Notes under the pieces: model-generated
Databases searched by the model: none
What the model saw: only the letters and a program-made list of their open reading frames with translations
What the model was told of the DNA's origin: nothing
In this document: piece by piece, positions 26,501 through 37,800 of the stretch
Layout: every line of letters starts with the position of its first letter
Numbering within the stretch: the first letter of the stretch is position 1
Translations under genes and position numbers: made by a program
Source: Ancylostoma caninum
Taxonomy: Eukaryota; Nematoda; Chromadorea; Rhabditida; Ancylostomatidae
Assembly (NCBI GenBank): GCA_037903475.1
Contig: JBAJFG010000549.1
Coordinates: forward strand, 1,922,001-1,986,000
Reading direction: 5' to 3'
Length of the DNA stretch: 64,000 nt

Positions 26501-27589
26501 ACTTCCAGGCCCTAATCGAATTCTCACTTGCCTCTAAAAGCGTGCAGCGCCCGAAGAAATGTGATCATCCATGACTTTCGTATGGTTTTGACATTCTGGC
26601 ATTTCATACTCATCTGCTAAGAGGTGACGATCACTTCACTTTCATTCTGTATGCCACTTGCTCAAGCATGCATCGCTTGCTCGGTGACTCCCTGCCCCTC
26701 TTGAAACCTAGCCGCAATTGCGGTAACATTTTACTTGTATTTTCTGATTTTCAAAGAACCCGAGTTTTAAGAGTTCATTCCTAGTAGATTTTAGAAACGT
26801 AGCGATGATATGATTTGCCGATATAATTTTACTTGAATTCTTGCTGCTCCTTCTTTTCTCTCCAAGGCTTTCTGAAAATTGTGTCGCAGTAGTGTTGCTA
26901 ATTTCATATGGGTTTTCATGTCCTTTTGATTATTCCGGATCACAGAATCTAACTTTCGGTTTCGAGATGCGTTAGGGTGCAATTCCATCAATAGTGACAC
27001 TTCGTCAAACGTGCCGCAGTTGTGCTTTGTTTTGTTATTCCTCGCCAACACTATCGAGCAAGCGGAACCATTTTTTCATATCACTCCGCTCATCTGATTC
27101 GGATGCTTCTATGCTGATCACTATAATATGAAGTTGGCAGGATTTGCCTAAAAGCGCCGTTTCATCGATGATGAAATTGTTTCAATAGTGCTGCAGCTGC
27201 ATAACACTCTGCTGCGCCTAGAAAATCATGATATGGGGGAAAACATTACTATCTGATATAAATTTACCGGCCATTTTAATGCCACGGGTAATAGAACTCT
27301 ATTTCAGTCGGCACCAAAACGCCATTTTAGCAATGGTGACACTTCTTCAACCATGCCGCAGCCGGATTTTGCCCCAGTACACCTCAAAGCCGTGACGCAT
27401 TGGCTGTACCAATTTTGATGGGAAATAGTGTGCAATGTCAGTGATTCTAAGTAGCCAGGGCAAGGCACAAATCTATCACAAAACCTTCACTTCATCAATG
27501 ATGCTGCATGTCTAATCGTGCAGCAGTTGCGTTGAGACTCAAAACTCCGTTTAAGTCGTGCTCTCTGTGCTCTAGGCGCTGATGGTCTT
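23574..27589. other. Non-coding stretch, nothing recognised
   Basis: Four kb without a supported gene. Two AAACTCGT motif copies occur (24471, 25619) and two GCCACGCCCA words (near 24884 and 25433). Overlapping open frames at 24140-24470 and one at 26791-27051 (-) have no recognisable domains. Confidence 0.4.
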
Positions 27590-27700
27590 ATTTATTTATT
27601 TATTACGCCAAAGGGCATTTCAAAAGGAGGAAGGACACTAGAACTAGCTAAAAGAAAATACCATAGGCAGATGATCACTAAAAATATGGCAAACATTAAA
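27590..27700 (-). mobile_element. Possible LINE 3' end
   Basis: Read on -, the sequence ends ..GAAATGCCCTTTGGCGTAATAAATAAATAAATA. A G/C-rich trinucleotide followed by tandem TAAA repeats is the usual 3' end of CR1/Jockey-type non-LTR retrotransposons. A similar tail on + occurs at about 52495-52536. No reverse transcriptase is visible upstream. Confidence 0.35.
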
Positions 27701-28914
27701 AAAGGCCAAACATGAAACGGCAAACACGGATAAGGCCCGCTGAAGTGACTTGTAGTGCAACAGCTTTTTTTAATGAATGTAGGAAGGACTCTGGAAGGCA
27801 ATGGCAGACGCTGTAGCACATAGACATTCGCTGATGAGAAAAAAAAATTCCAAGGGTAGTGCTGAGAGTAGCTGTAGCGTCCTTTATGCCAACACTCACA
27901 TCAACCAGCAAGATGTCCTCATCCATAGAAGGGTCATAGGAGCAGCACCGGAATTTATAGTCTCTGATCTGGCTTACTATATGTGTAATAGTTTAAAGCT
28001 GCCTAGAACACTAAACCACCACTGGGCCATTTGCTGAACATGTCAGAGTCCATACCACGACGCAACATTTTATTCTCTGATCCATCCGATGCGGGTCCTT
28101 CCTTACTTTGAATTGGGGCAATTCTACACTAATTAGCTATGTCTTTCTCTAGTAAATATAGTCATCAGCTGGTGTTTTCCTTCCCGGTTCCGCTCCCCCC
28201 CCCCCCCTCCCGTGGCCCTCGCCACAATCCTGAATTCCGAATGATTCGCACCTCTGTCCTTCTGTTATTGTGTTCAGCACAGACACTATGTGATTAGTGA
28301 GCATGGTAGCACTTCGTGGAGCTTCTGATTGGATTAGTGGGAGTTCCTGGTTGTTATTCCAGATGTCCTAGGTGACTTGAAGTCCTGTATGTGAAATCCT
28401 TTCGCAGAGGAAATCCTCTATTCAGCACTTATCACTGAGGTCCGAATTGGAAATCCTGTTTTGAACATGGAGGACAACCACATCATTGTGTTTTTCTTCT
28501 TAAAAAGGGTTCCCAACCACTTTAGGATCTCCCAATCCCTTCAAAAAGCTCCCAATTAAGTTTACTTGTTTGTATCTGAATTTTGTATTTTCCCGTACCA
28601 GTTACTATATCCAAGTTGAAGTGCACAAGAACTGCTTTTATTCAAAAAGGGGGACTACAGATGATGCCAACAATGTGATGGCAGTTCGAGAAAAAAGGGA
28701 AAGAGAGGAGATGAAAGGAAAATTCGAGGAGAATGAGCGGAAAAAAGTGAAATATTGCCTAGGTCTTTTATCATGAACTTTCAAAACAGCATTCAGCAAT
28801 AAAATTGTATCAGAACAAAATGCAACATGTAATAACAGCACTATGATATGCATGCGTATTATACTTAGGACCGAATAAAAGTGAATATTTTTTTTACTTT
28901 GATTAATAGTTTAG
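27701..28914. other. Non-coding stretch, nothing recognised
   Basis: Open frames overlap on both strands at 27696-28037 and 28570-28853. None shows a family motif, and the + frame at 28570-28776 is a low-complexity Glu/Lys/Arg-rich string. Confidence 0.4.
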
Positions 28915-29220
28915 GAAACAACTCAAACATCCAGATAATCGAGAATGAGAGAGGGCTAAGTTGCTCCCTCTCTTCCTTACAGCGCTGTATTGGTCTTCAG
29001 TGTTCAAATAATTCAACACTCAAATTTTCCATTTATTCAAAGTTGATTATTTCCGCTTTCAAATATCGAATATTTCGGATAAATAGAAATTTCAAATCTT
29101 CCAAGATTAAGGACCAATGTAGCGCTGTATGAGTGAAAGGGAGAGCTCAAGGGCTTTCTCACTCTCCAATACATATCTGGATTTCTGAACTGTTCCATCA
29201 ACTGTTTATTGAGTCTGGGA
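28915..29220. mobile_element. Second copy of the TTCGAA-centre MITE family
   Basis: Same order of parts as 12905-13200: ACATCCAGAT.. end, GAGAGAGGGCT arm, GCGCTGTATTGGTCTTCAG, palindromic ATTTATTC../..GATAAATAG centre, then GGACCAATGTAGCGCTG and ..ATCTGGATTTCTGAACTGTT. Arms pair imperfectly over the full length. No coding capacity. Confidence 0.5.
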
Positions 29221-30887
29221 ACAGCAGGGAGAGGAGAGAACGTTTATTAGCAGCGAGAATGAAACATACTCTGGAGAACAAGGTTTAGATAAGATTGAGG
29301 GTGATAAATAAAGTGGATAGGATGATGGGACAGGATAGATCAAAACAAAATGGTAGCTCCATCCCCAACACTGCTAATTAAAGTAACCGAATTGTTCGGT
29401 TTTTATTCGGTCCCGAGTACAATAAGTGTATGGCATGTAGACAACAAAATTGTACAGAACCCTGCAAAAATTCATTCAAAATAAGACTCGAACAGCTGCC
29501 GCTAGGTACAATATCTTAGCCGAGCAAAGGTGAAATGAGTGTTATTAAATATTTATATCTTCTATTCTACATTATGTACATCTGCTATCTTTATGTGCCT
29601 ATAAAATGAACGATCAACAATAATTTAGCTTATACTCGAACATCTCTCCTTAACGGATTCTCATTGCCATTATTCAGAGAGAATGAATCCCCACATAACT
29701 TCTATCATCTCCTTTTTTCCAATTTGTCGGGTATAATTACTTTTCTTCCTAAGTTCCTGGTTAAGCCCGTCCACATAATTGTAAACACTCCCCAGCATAT
29801 TGGTTGTGGCGTTATTTTTTCACAGTGTTGTTTATTTGTCCATGAATTGCCCCAAGAGGAAATCTACGTAATATTCATAATGAAGCTGAGCTATCGTTCA
29901 CGGCCGCCAATTTTTCCCAGATATACCCGTGGAGGGCGTGAAAACCTTTACAGAGGAACAAATCAAAAACACACGCAGAGCCATAGTTAATAAGTTGAAG
30001 CAAAAAAACTAGAAAGTAACACCAACTTTTCTGAACCAACGCTATAGTATCGTGCTTTGTTAGCAACGTTTATAAGCCTAGCACATTTGTTTTTTGTTAC
30101 TTACAGGGTTTTCAAAAAAATATTTATCCGCTTGGAAGCGTAACTAAGTCGTATTCCTGTGTATAGGTGCAATCAAGCGTTCCCTGCATTATCTCAGCCG
30201 TATACAACAAAGCCGCTCTCGCTTTTCGTCGTCAATATGTGCCTATGTAAGTATTTTCATTGTTTTGGTGTAGTTTTTACCTAGGAAGAACTTTGTAAAG
30301 AAATGAAGCCTACGAAAGACATTTAACGGTCAGCGCTTTATTTTCTTTTCTAGTTTTTATAATTGTTTTCATCCTTGGAAAACATGAAAAGAGGGCTTAG
30401 CAGCTAACTAATATTATTGGGTCTCCCTTCCATTATCGATGAACCTTGAAATTCTATGGATTACACAAAGTCAGAAAGTTTTTCCATCGCAATTACCACA
30501 TTTGCTTACTGTTAATTTCCACGTGCTAATCAAAGAGCGTGGCAACTCTCAATTTCATGAAGGGACCTAGTCGATTTTGCTACTTGAAAGTACAATATAA
30601 TTTACCCGGTTCTGATGAGTGACTTTTCCAGCCCCTTTATAGGAGAATTTTGAAGAATGAAAAAAGAAACAGAAAATATTCAGACATAAAAACGAATTCT
30701 GCAAGTACATATATACATATGTACAAGATTTGTGGTCCAAAAATTGCAGAAAAAATACGGATAGAACCAATCGGTCAATAGGTGAGAACTTTGATGTCAT
30801 TCCAGGCACAACTTTCTTAAGCCATCCTTCTAGTTCTCGTGAATTTTTCTATGATCTCGCTTCCATGGACAAAAACAACTACTTATA
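29221..30887. other. Non-coding stretch, nothing recognised
   Basis: No supported gene. An open frame at 29664-29990 (+) has no recognisable motif or splice context. Confidence 0.4.
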
Positions 30888-31801
30888 TTAGGTTGTCAAG
30901 CATGAAATGTCCGATTTTATGAGCGGTCAGTTTGACAGTCTCTATCTTTGAAGATTTACTAGATCTCTTCTCATCTAAATTTTCATGATGAAGGTACATC
31001 CTCTACTTTTCAAAATCACTTCCTGGGTTTTGATCAGTTTTCGGATTTTTGTTTGAAAGCATTTTTTGTAGAACTACTCAAAGACGAAAAATCGTGTCGT
31101 TTTGGAACATAGGTTCCATTTTCCAGCCACTAGAGCTGAGAAAGCTGGGAACATCACAGTAGTGTTAGGGACTTATGGCTAGTAAATGCACTGAACAGCG
31201 TCTGCTTAGGAAGTTCCGCTCAGGTGACATGAAGCTCCAAATTGAGCCTTATGATGAACCTGGATATCGATGAGCTGGAAGCCGTAGCCGAAGCGGATAG
31301 GAGTCAAACTAGGTCAGCGTAAGCAACAAGCTGGGGCCTTTATAATCCAGTAATATTTAGATACTCATGACCACTAAAAGTGGTTCGGTAAACGAATTCT
31401 TCCCAGTTTTACCCTCAAAAATGGGTGCCAATTTTTGACCATTTTTCACAAATCCACGCTGCTCAAGCCATAGGAGCAGGGGTGAGGAACCACCTGCCAC
31501 TAACTGTACTGGGCAAACCTTGCTCTATATGACCACAACTCTTTTCAGGGATTGGCCCACATCTTGGTGGAGAAAATGTTCAATTTTCAACATGATGTTA
31601 GAAAAGCTCTCCGTCACTTGATTGCTACTATGTAGCTTTCCACATTTCCAAGCTGTTGGCGCAGTGAAGCTTCCATTAAGGAGGCAAGGCTATGTCGGTA
31701 CTACAGGAGCACATTCGGATATCTTATACTGCATCTTGCTTTAGAAACAAAACTCGAAATCTTCTCATCCAAAATCGGACATTTCATACTTGACAACCTA
31801 A
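30888..31801 (+). mobile_element. Decayed Mos1-type mariner element
   Basis: The left end TTAGGTTGTCAAGCATGAAA (30888) and the inverse complement of the right end (to 31801) agree over about 30 bp, and TA flanks both sides (30886-30887, 31802-31803). The termini closely resemble the Mos1 terminal repeat class. Inside on +, at 31174-31320, the translation gives ..RLLRKFRSGDMKL.. and, after a frame shift, DELEAVAEADRSQT, matching the helix-turn-helix part of mariner transposases (WF.KFRSGDFDL..; DELKALVEADPSQT). At 914 bp it is shorter than an intact 1.3-kb mariner, and it contains stops, so it is a dead, internally deleted copy. Confidence 0.85.
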
Positions 31802-33687
31802 TAGAAAAAGCATATGTACCAAACCCAACATTCCCTGAATCATCTCAATCATTTCGACCTTCAAATTTGTTTGAAAGGTGCAATCCGCCAAGTAAAGCAT
31901 TCTTTAGAGGAAGTCCTCATCCTTATCTTCATTCACTTGTTCATTTCTTTTTATCGCGTTAGCACAGAATGTGTCCGAGTTCTTTAGCAAAGAATTCAGC
32001 AGATCTGTTCGTGCTCCCATCGAGCAGAGCGATCCACTTTTCGTCAAACACCTTCGCTTACATTTGTCGAAATCTAGCAGTTACGTGACACTATCGAGTC
32101 TACAGCTTTCCTTTGCTCCTTGTGGTCATTGCCATAGGCACAGCCGATCTGCGAAAAAAAGGCATACAAGCCCACGTGCGCCTAATTCGGTTTGACTTGG
32201 AGTCTTTTCTGTTCCGCGCCGCTTTTCTTGCTAGAAACTCGTTTTTAGTCCGTTTTGATGACCGGAGAGCTACATTGGAGCCGACCGCTCTGGGAGAACG
32301 AACGAAGTAAACTTATCCTCATCTTAAGATGCAAAAGTGCTGGTTTGATACTGTTCATACGCTCTCTTTGACATGTCTTTCGTATGGCTTACCTTCGCGC
32401 CACTCAACACCTCATTAAATTGGAAAGCTCAACCAGACACTTTCAGGGTATTTATTTGTACAAGACTATAATTATGCACTTTTCCCGTTAATTGCTCAGC
32501 TTGCTCCACTCTTCTAAGTGCTTATTCGCTCTTGAACTATAGAATTATCAGCTGTCTGGGGATCATCAACTTGATAAATTCCCATGCGATTCGTCTGGTT
32601 TCTTGCTAGTAGCGCTATTTGCGTGTTAATGTTTGCTTGTAACGGTTTCATTTATCACTTCACAGCTGCTGAACGTCGAAAGTACGGCAAGATTTGTAAT
32701 ACCTTAGAGTACATCGGGTCTTATTTCAGCGCATACGTCAAATGTTAACACTATGATCCATGATTTCATATGAAAAAAAAGTTCATACAAATGGGTTTAA
32801 AGTTTCCCTGGAAATTTTGCGAAGTGAATGGATATTCAAGAATAAGAATGAGAGAAAATTTCGTTGAAAACTGCTTGCTCAAGCGGTGCCGTTTGTAATA
32901 TACGGTAAAATAAATATTTGTTCTCTTGATAGTGTATAGAAAATGATGGCTGGGACCAAAAAAGGACTGAATGTAAGCGGTCATGGCACTTTTGTGAACT
33001 TGACTCAATAGAGTTTGGCACAGAATTAACTGTGGCATCAAAAGGTGAGACCTGCGCGTGTCTACCTGACCCCGAGAGTGTAGGGTCCACTAACGAGATT
33101 TGATTTAAAAATAAGATTTGGTTCTTTCAATTTATTCTCAGTGTAGTCAAATAGGTTTGTAGTCAAATAGGGAACATAAGACACAGCATTTCTTGTCTCC
33201 AGTGGAAGACTCTCGCCAAATATTCCTAATTCTCCAAACAACCTCGGAGAAATGTATGTTTCCCCATCGATTATTTATCCCACTCAGTACAAAAATAGCC
33301 TTAAAAAACTGATAACTCCCACAGGATCGTTCCTAACTCGAGCAGTTGCACCTTGTGGACTAAATGGGCGTGACCAGGAATCCATAGACGGATCGTCACC
33401 GAGAAAAGTCTTTATTACACCTGGCAATATTCACCAGAGCTCCTCCCACCAATATAGCCTACTCTCTAATCAAAAACACGCACTTCTTGGGAAAAATTAT
33501 TGTAGCGCCAGCCCATTGTCTATCTCTGGCTGCTATTCTTCGTAGCATACTTCTTGCTTTGATTTTTCGTCACCTGTTCAGGTAGGATCTTTTACCATGG
33601 TTGGTTTATTTTGTATCATTCGATTATGTGTCAATTATCCTAGCCAACCACCATCACCTTTTATTCGTCTGAGTGAATAAATGAATA
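31802..33687. other. Non-coding stretch, nothing recognised
   Basis: Open frames at 31971-32310 and 33252-33545 (+) lack recognisable motifs. One AAACTCGT word occurs at 32235-32242. Confidence 0.4.
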
Positions 33688-34590
33688 CAGGGTGCGTCAT
33701 AAATATTGACGCACTGAAGTTATGCTGTAAAAGGGACAACATCCCGAAAACCACCATATATGCATATCCAAAATGAAGGTCATGTCTTAACGAATACAAA
33801 AAATCCACTCCTGTTCGGAGAGCGCTCTCTCCTTGTAAAAGCAGCCACGAACATGTCGGCAGAGAAAATCGCCGATGCGCCGCAACTGAAGTTCGTCCAT
33901 TATCCTTCCATATTATAAAGAGGGTAAGCTTTAGGAAAACGACACTCTTAAAGGAAGTAGGGCAGGTCTCGCTCTCCAAGTACCACATGAAATCGTGTCC
34001 TTGTTCGCAAGTCTTGTCGTGTCCCAGCCAGAGAAAGGCATCTATGTTTTACTATAGAAAATTTTTTTGTTTTCTTGTTTCTCATTCAAGCAATCTTCTA
34101 AGGGCACATTTCCTCGCTTATCTTAGTTCTCATCACAAGATGAATTCATAGGTACTTTGGCAGGGCTTGGCTGTTGCTCAGGAGACAAAAGTGGCACGAG
34201 TCCAGTTTCAAAAATCTACTTGAGGCACTTCAACTTGGCGGAGAATAGGCTTCCTTGTGAACCGAGTTCCAGTCTACGGATGACCCCATATGGATATCTT
34301 AGAGAGCAAGAGCTGCGCTATAATCCACAAAAACATCAAGCTCCCAAAGGCTTATCTGTTCAAGATCTGGGACAAAGTCGACCTGAGTTAGTTGCGGCGC
34401 AGAGGCATTGCGATCCCTCGTCGTCTCTGTGACTGCTTCAGCAAAGAAGGAGCTTGCCGTGAACAAGAGTGCATTTATTCGGATCGCCAAGACTTAGGCT
34501 TTATTCTGCATATGCTCATTTGGAATGTTTTTGCATCTTTTCTTTTCTACAGACTCATTTTAGGTGCGTCAATAATTTTGACGCACCCTG
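33688..34590 (+). mobile_element. Decayed mariner-family element, different subfamily
   Basis: The terminal inverted repeats CAGGGTGCGTCA.. (33688) and ..TGACGCACCCTG (34590) are flanked by TA (33686-33687 and 34591-34592). On + the 3' part translates to MDILESKSCAIIHKNI.. and ..IWDKVDLS, then IPRRLCDCFSKEGA. This matches the C-terminal region of mariner transposases (..DFSIWGYLE.KVC..; LK..L.K.WD.I; PRRL..C..A.G). Near 33955 a GRSRSPST-like stretch resembles the GRPRS linker between the two DNA-binding subdomains. Multiple stops and frame changes make it inactive, and 903 bp is short for an intact copy. Confidence 0.75.
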
Positions 34591-34642
34591 TAAATAAATA
34601 AATAGGTGCTTAAGAAAAGTAGTTGATTGAGAAGAATGCAGT

Positions 34643-34729
34643 GAATGAATGAATGAATGAATGAATGAATGAATGAATGAATGAATGAATGAATGAATGA
34701 ATGAATGAATGAATAGATGAATGAATGAG
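34643..34729. repeat. (GAAT)n microsatellite
   Basis: About 20 tandem GAAT units 50 bp beyond the mariner right end. It is the opposite orientation of the ATTC array at 2255-2446. Confidence 0.95.
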
Positions 34730-34863
34730 AGTAATTGAAATAACAAAACACCCGTTCTTACTCGAGTTGTAACGTGTAGTTGTAACTTGTTATTGGTGCT
34801 TACATTCTTTCTCACCGTAATCCTTCTGTAATTAATATATGTCTCGTGTCATATCTTTCTGCA

Positions 34864-34872
34864 TTTGCAGGT
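34864..34872 (+). promoter_or_regulatory. Splice or trans-splice acceptor before the globin start
   Basis: TTTGCAG ends at 34870 and the first ATG follows after only two bases (34873). This fits either a spliced-leader trans-splice site or the acceptor of a short 5' untranslated exon. Confidence 0.55.
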
Positions 34873-37800
34873 ATGATGGGTTTCCTATCAACGATACGCG
34901 GCAAAAGGGATACTCCTGTGATAGGCTCGACAGCAGTGGGTCCTATTGCAAACAAAAGCAAAAAGTTGGTGATCGCTGAGTGGCCACGGTAAGTTTTTTT
35001 TTATTATAATTAACGGTCACATTTTCTTTCTGCTATAGCATTGCTCCTTGAAAAATAGGAGTGTCATGAAGATTAAAAGAAGTTTTGCGGTGCAAATCCA
35101 GGCATAAACCCGTAGCAGGTTGTAGATATGAAAGAAACGGTTTTTTTTTTCGGGATTTTTAGCATCTTACCTTGGAATTTTGTGGAATTTCAATTTGCAG
35201 CAGCGTCCTCGTTGCAGTTTTCACAATTCGAATCCACATTCATTACAAAATTTGTAGTAAAAAACTGATAGCGGTGTTAGTCGTCTCAATCAAGGATCTC
35301 TGGATATGCAGCATCGTCTGAAGGCTCATAGTAGCACAAACTATCTGTAAACAATGTATTCTTTTTGGCTTCCCTAATAACAGCTTTTACTGCTGTTCGG
35401 TCCTCTTCAACGAACCGGAGAATCGCCTTGTTCTTCGCAGAATCTGACACCAGACTCCTCAATGACAAAACAACAAGAACAGTGAGCAGAAAGCCGCTAT
35501 AGAGAGAATTCCCAGAAGGCGCGCCCACTAAGTAACGCTGAGACGGGATAGTTGTGAGACAAAAAATCACTCATCAGATATCAAGGCGTGCAGCGATTAC
35601 GTCGTAATTTCGGATGTTAAAGGCAGAAGGCCACCTCGTTCTGCCTGTTGGATTTACCATTAATCCTAGACCTTCTCATCATGTTGATCCCTGGGATGTA
35701 CATCAACAGGCACAGAATCGACGAAATACCCATTTTTGAAAGGCACGAACTGGGTAAAAATTTGGAGCCCGGAGGCGGATCGCTCCAAGCAGTGCTGGCT
35801 GCCTGCCACGGCTGCCGCGTTGGTCAACGAGTCTTGACGTGTTCAATCGATAAGATCAACAGCTTCACACGTCAACTCGGGTTGGCAAACTGTTACAGAT
35901 CCCGTCCTGGAAGACGGGTTTATAGACCATTCTGAGACAATTTATGTATACCGTTGGAACCACCGCGCCGAGTAGATGCAGAATCTACTGTTAGCTGAAC
36001 TACGAAGATGAGATGGACCCCTGCCTTTAAGGCCGTTTATACTAAGTGCGTGCGTGCGCGAGACGTGCGAATGGTTGATAAGACGCCCATCCCTTATCCC
36101 GGATTCATCATTCAGATTACCCACAGTAAATGCGCTAATGTACCCGAATTTACCCTTCGCCCAGCACTCATAAACGTGTTTTCCTTACAATGTTGTTTAT
36201 ACTCAGCTGGTGATCATACTCCGGGCAAGAGGAGCTTGGAGACTCAGGACCCGGGGTAGCATGCATTGTTGAGATTACCCAAGGCAAACGTGTTAACACA
36301 ACACAAATTCAGCCATCAGTCGTCAAGACGCTTACCCTGGGTAATCCTAGTGGTGCGTGCAGGCCGCGGATACATCATTAGAAGGGTGGGTAGTCTCATG
36401 CTCAAGATTTTCACGAATGGCTGTACTGTCGTCAAGAACGTCATGAAGTGGTAAGGAAACACTGGCTTAACCACAAATTGTCAGCGTGGGATTACCCACA
36501 TAACATGAGATTACTCTCCCTTGCAATGATGCATCTGAGCCCTGAATCAGTTCAGAAGGTGGAAAAATGCTAGCGCTTAGGTCATCACGCTTTACAATTG
36601 CACACAATTGCAATCGCTTACCCAGGGTAAGATGTGCGGAAACTAATAGGCAAGCTATAAACTTTAGGGGCATTATCAGTCGTAAAATGTGAAGTTAGTG
36701 ATGTAATAGCGGCCAATTATGATATCTCGTCTCTAAACTCTTTCGCCGCACTTGAGTCAGGAGCGCGTTTGACGCCCACATGCAAAATTACCCTGTCACA
36801 ATTGAGATTTTCGGTTAGCAGGCAATTTAAGAAAGTAGCAAATGCTCTCCTTCTGGAATTTTATGTTTCCCTGATTCATGTTTGCCTTACGTTGACATTA
36901 TAGGTCACTATTTCTTGATCCGTTAAGTTTTTCTTTAAATTTTATTTTAGAAGTACACGCCAATAAGGCAGTCTATACTACGTAGATGCGTGCGTTTGAC
37001 GCGCGTGAGTCTATGTGGGAGGATGGGGCCAGTGGCAGTCTTGACGCAGCTCATACGCGGCCGAGACGCACATGTCTACCGCATCGTGGCTAATTTCACT
37101 CACGCTTTACCCGCTGCGTTGACCTATCTTCGGGGAGGATGATGCCCGACGCACGCATCTACTCGTGGTAGTGCTTTCCGTTCATGGCAGATATGCCGCG
37201 TTGAGCAATCTTCATGGAAAATTAAGCGCAAATGCATGTTTGCATCTGACGCGCGACTGACGCACGCGTTTGAACTCCCCTGGAAATGTTTGATCCTTCC
37301 ATGAAAATTTTTCTGCATTTTTCCAATTTCTACCTTTTCAGATTACTCGAACATGAACCAAACCTTTTCAAATTAGTTTGGAGCGCATCTGCTACACGCA
37401 GCACTTCTATTAAGGTAAGAATTTCTAGTCCATCGATCGTATCGGTTCCATCTGTTGAAAAATGGTTTTTTTTTTCACAAAGAATAACATTCGGCTAGAA
37501 AATTTGGCTTGGACTATCTGATCAACCAATCAGCAATCTCCCAAAATTATACTATCCCCTTCAGAATCGTCTCTTAAGTACTCTAAACTTTCCCTCTCCC
37601 GCTTCAGATATAACTTCTTGAGTGCACTGTCGATGTGTGCTACAGAAGCCCTGTGGAATGTTTTATGTATTAGAAACGAAATAACTTTTGAAATTAGTTT
37701 CCATAAATAGCACTGCATGAATTTCTGAAGCAATGTATCTCCCCATTTCAACAATGGCTTTATTCTGTTCGTGTATATGCTTCCTTTTAAAGTTTTCCAC

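Noticed and set aside
34555..34815. IHSF-repeat frames on -
   Set aside because: Translation of the GAAT microsatellite.
35286..35570. 94-codon - frame in globin intron 1
   Set aside because: No recognisable domain and no splice support; likely chance.
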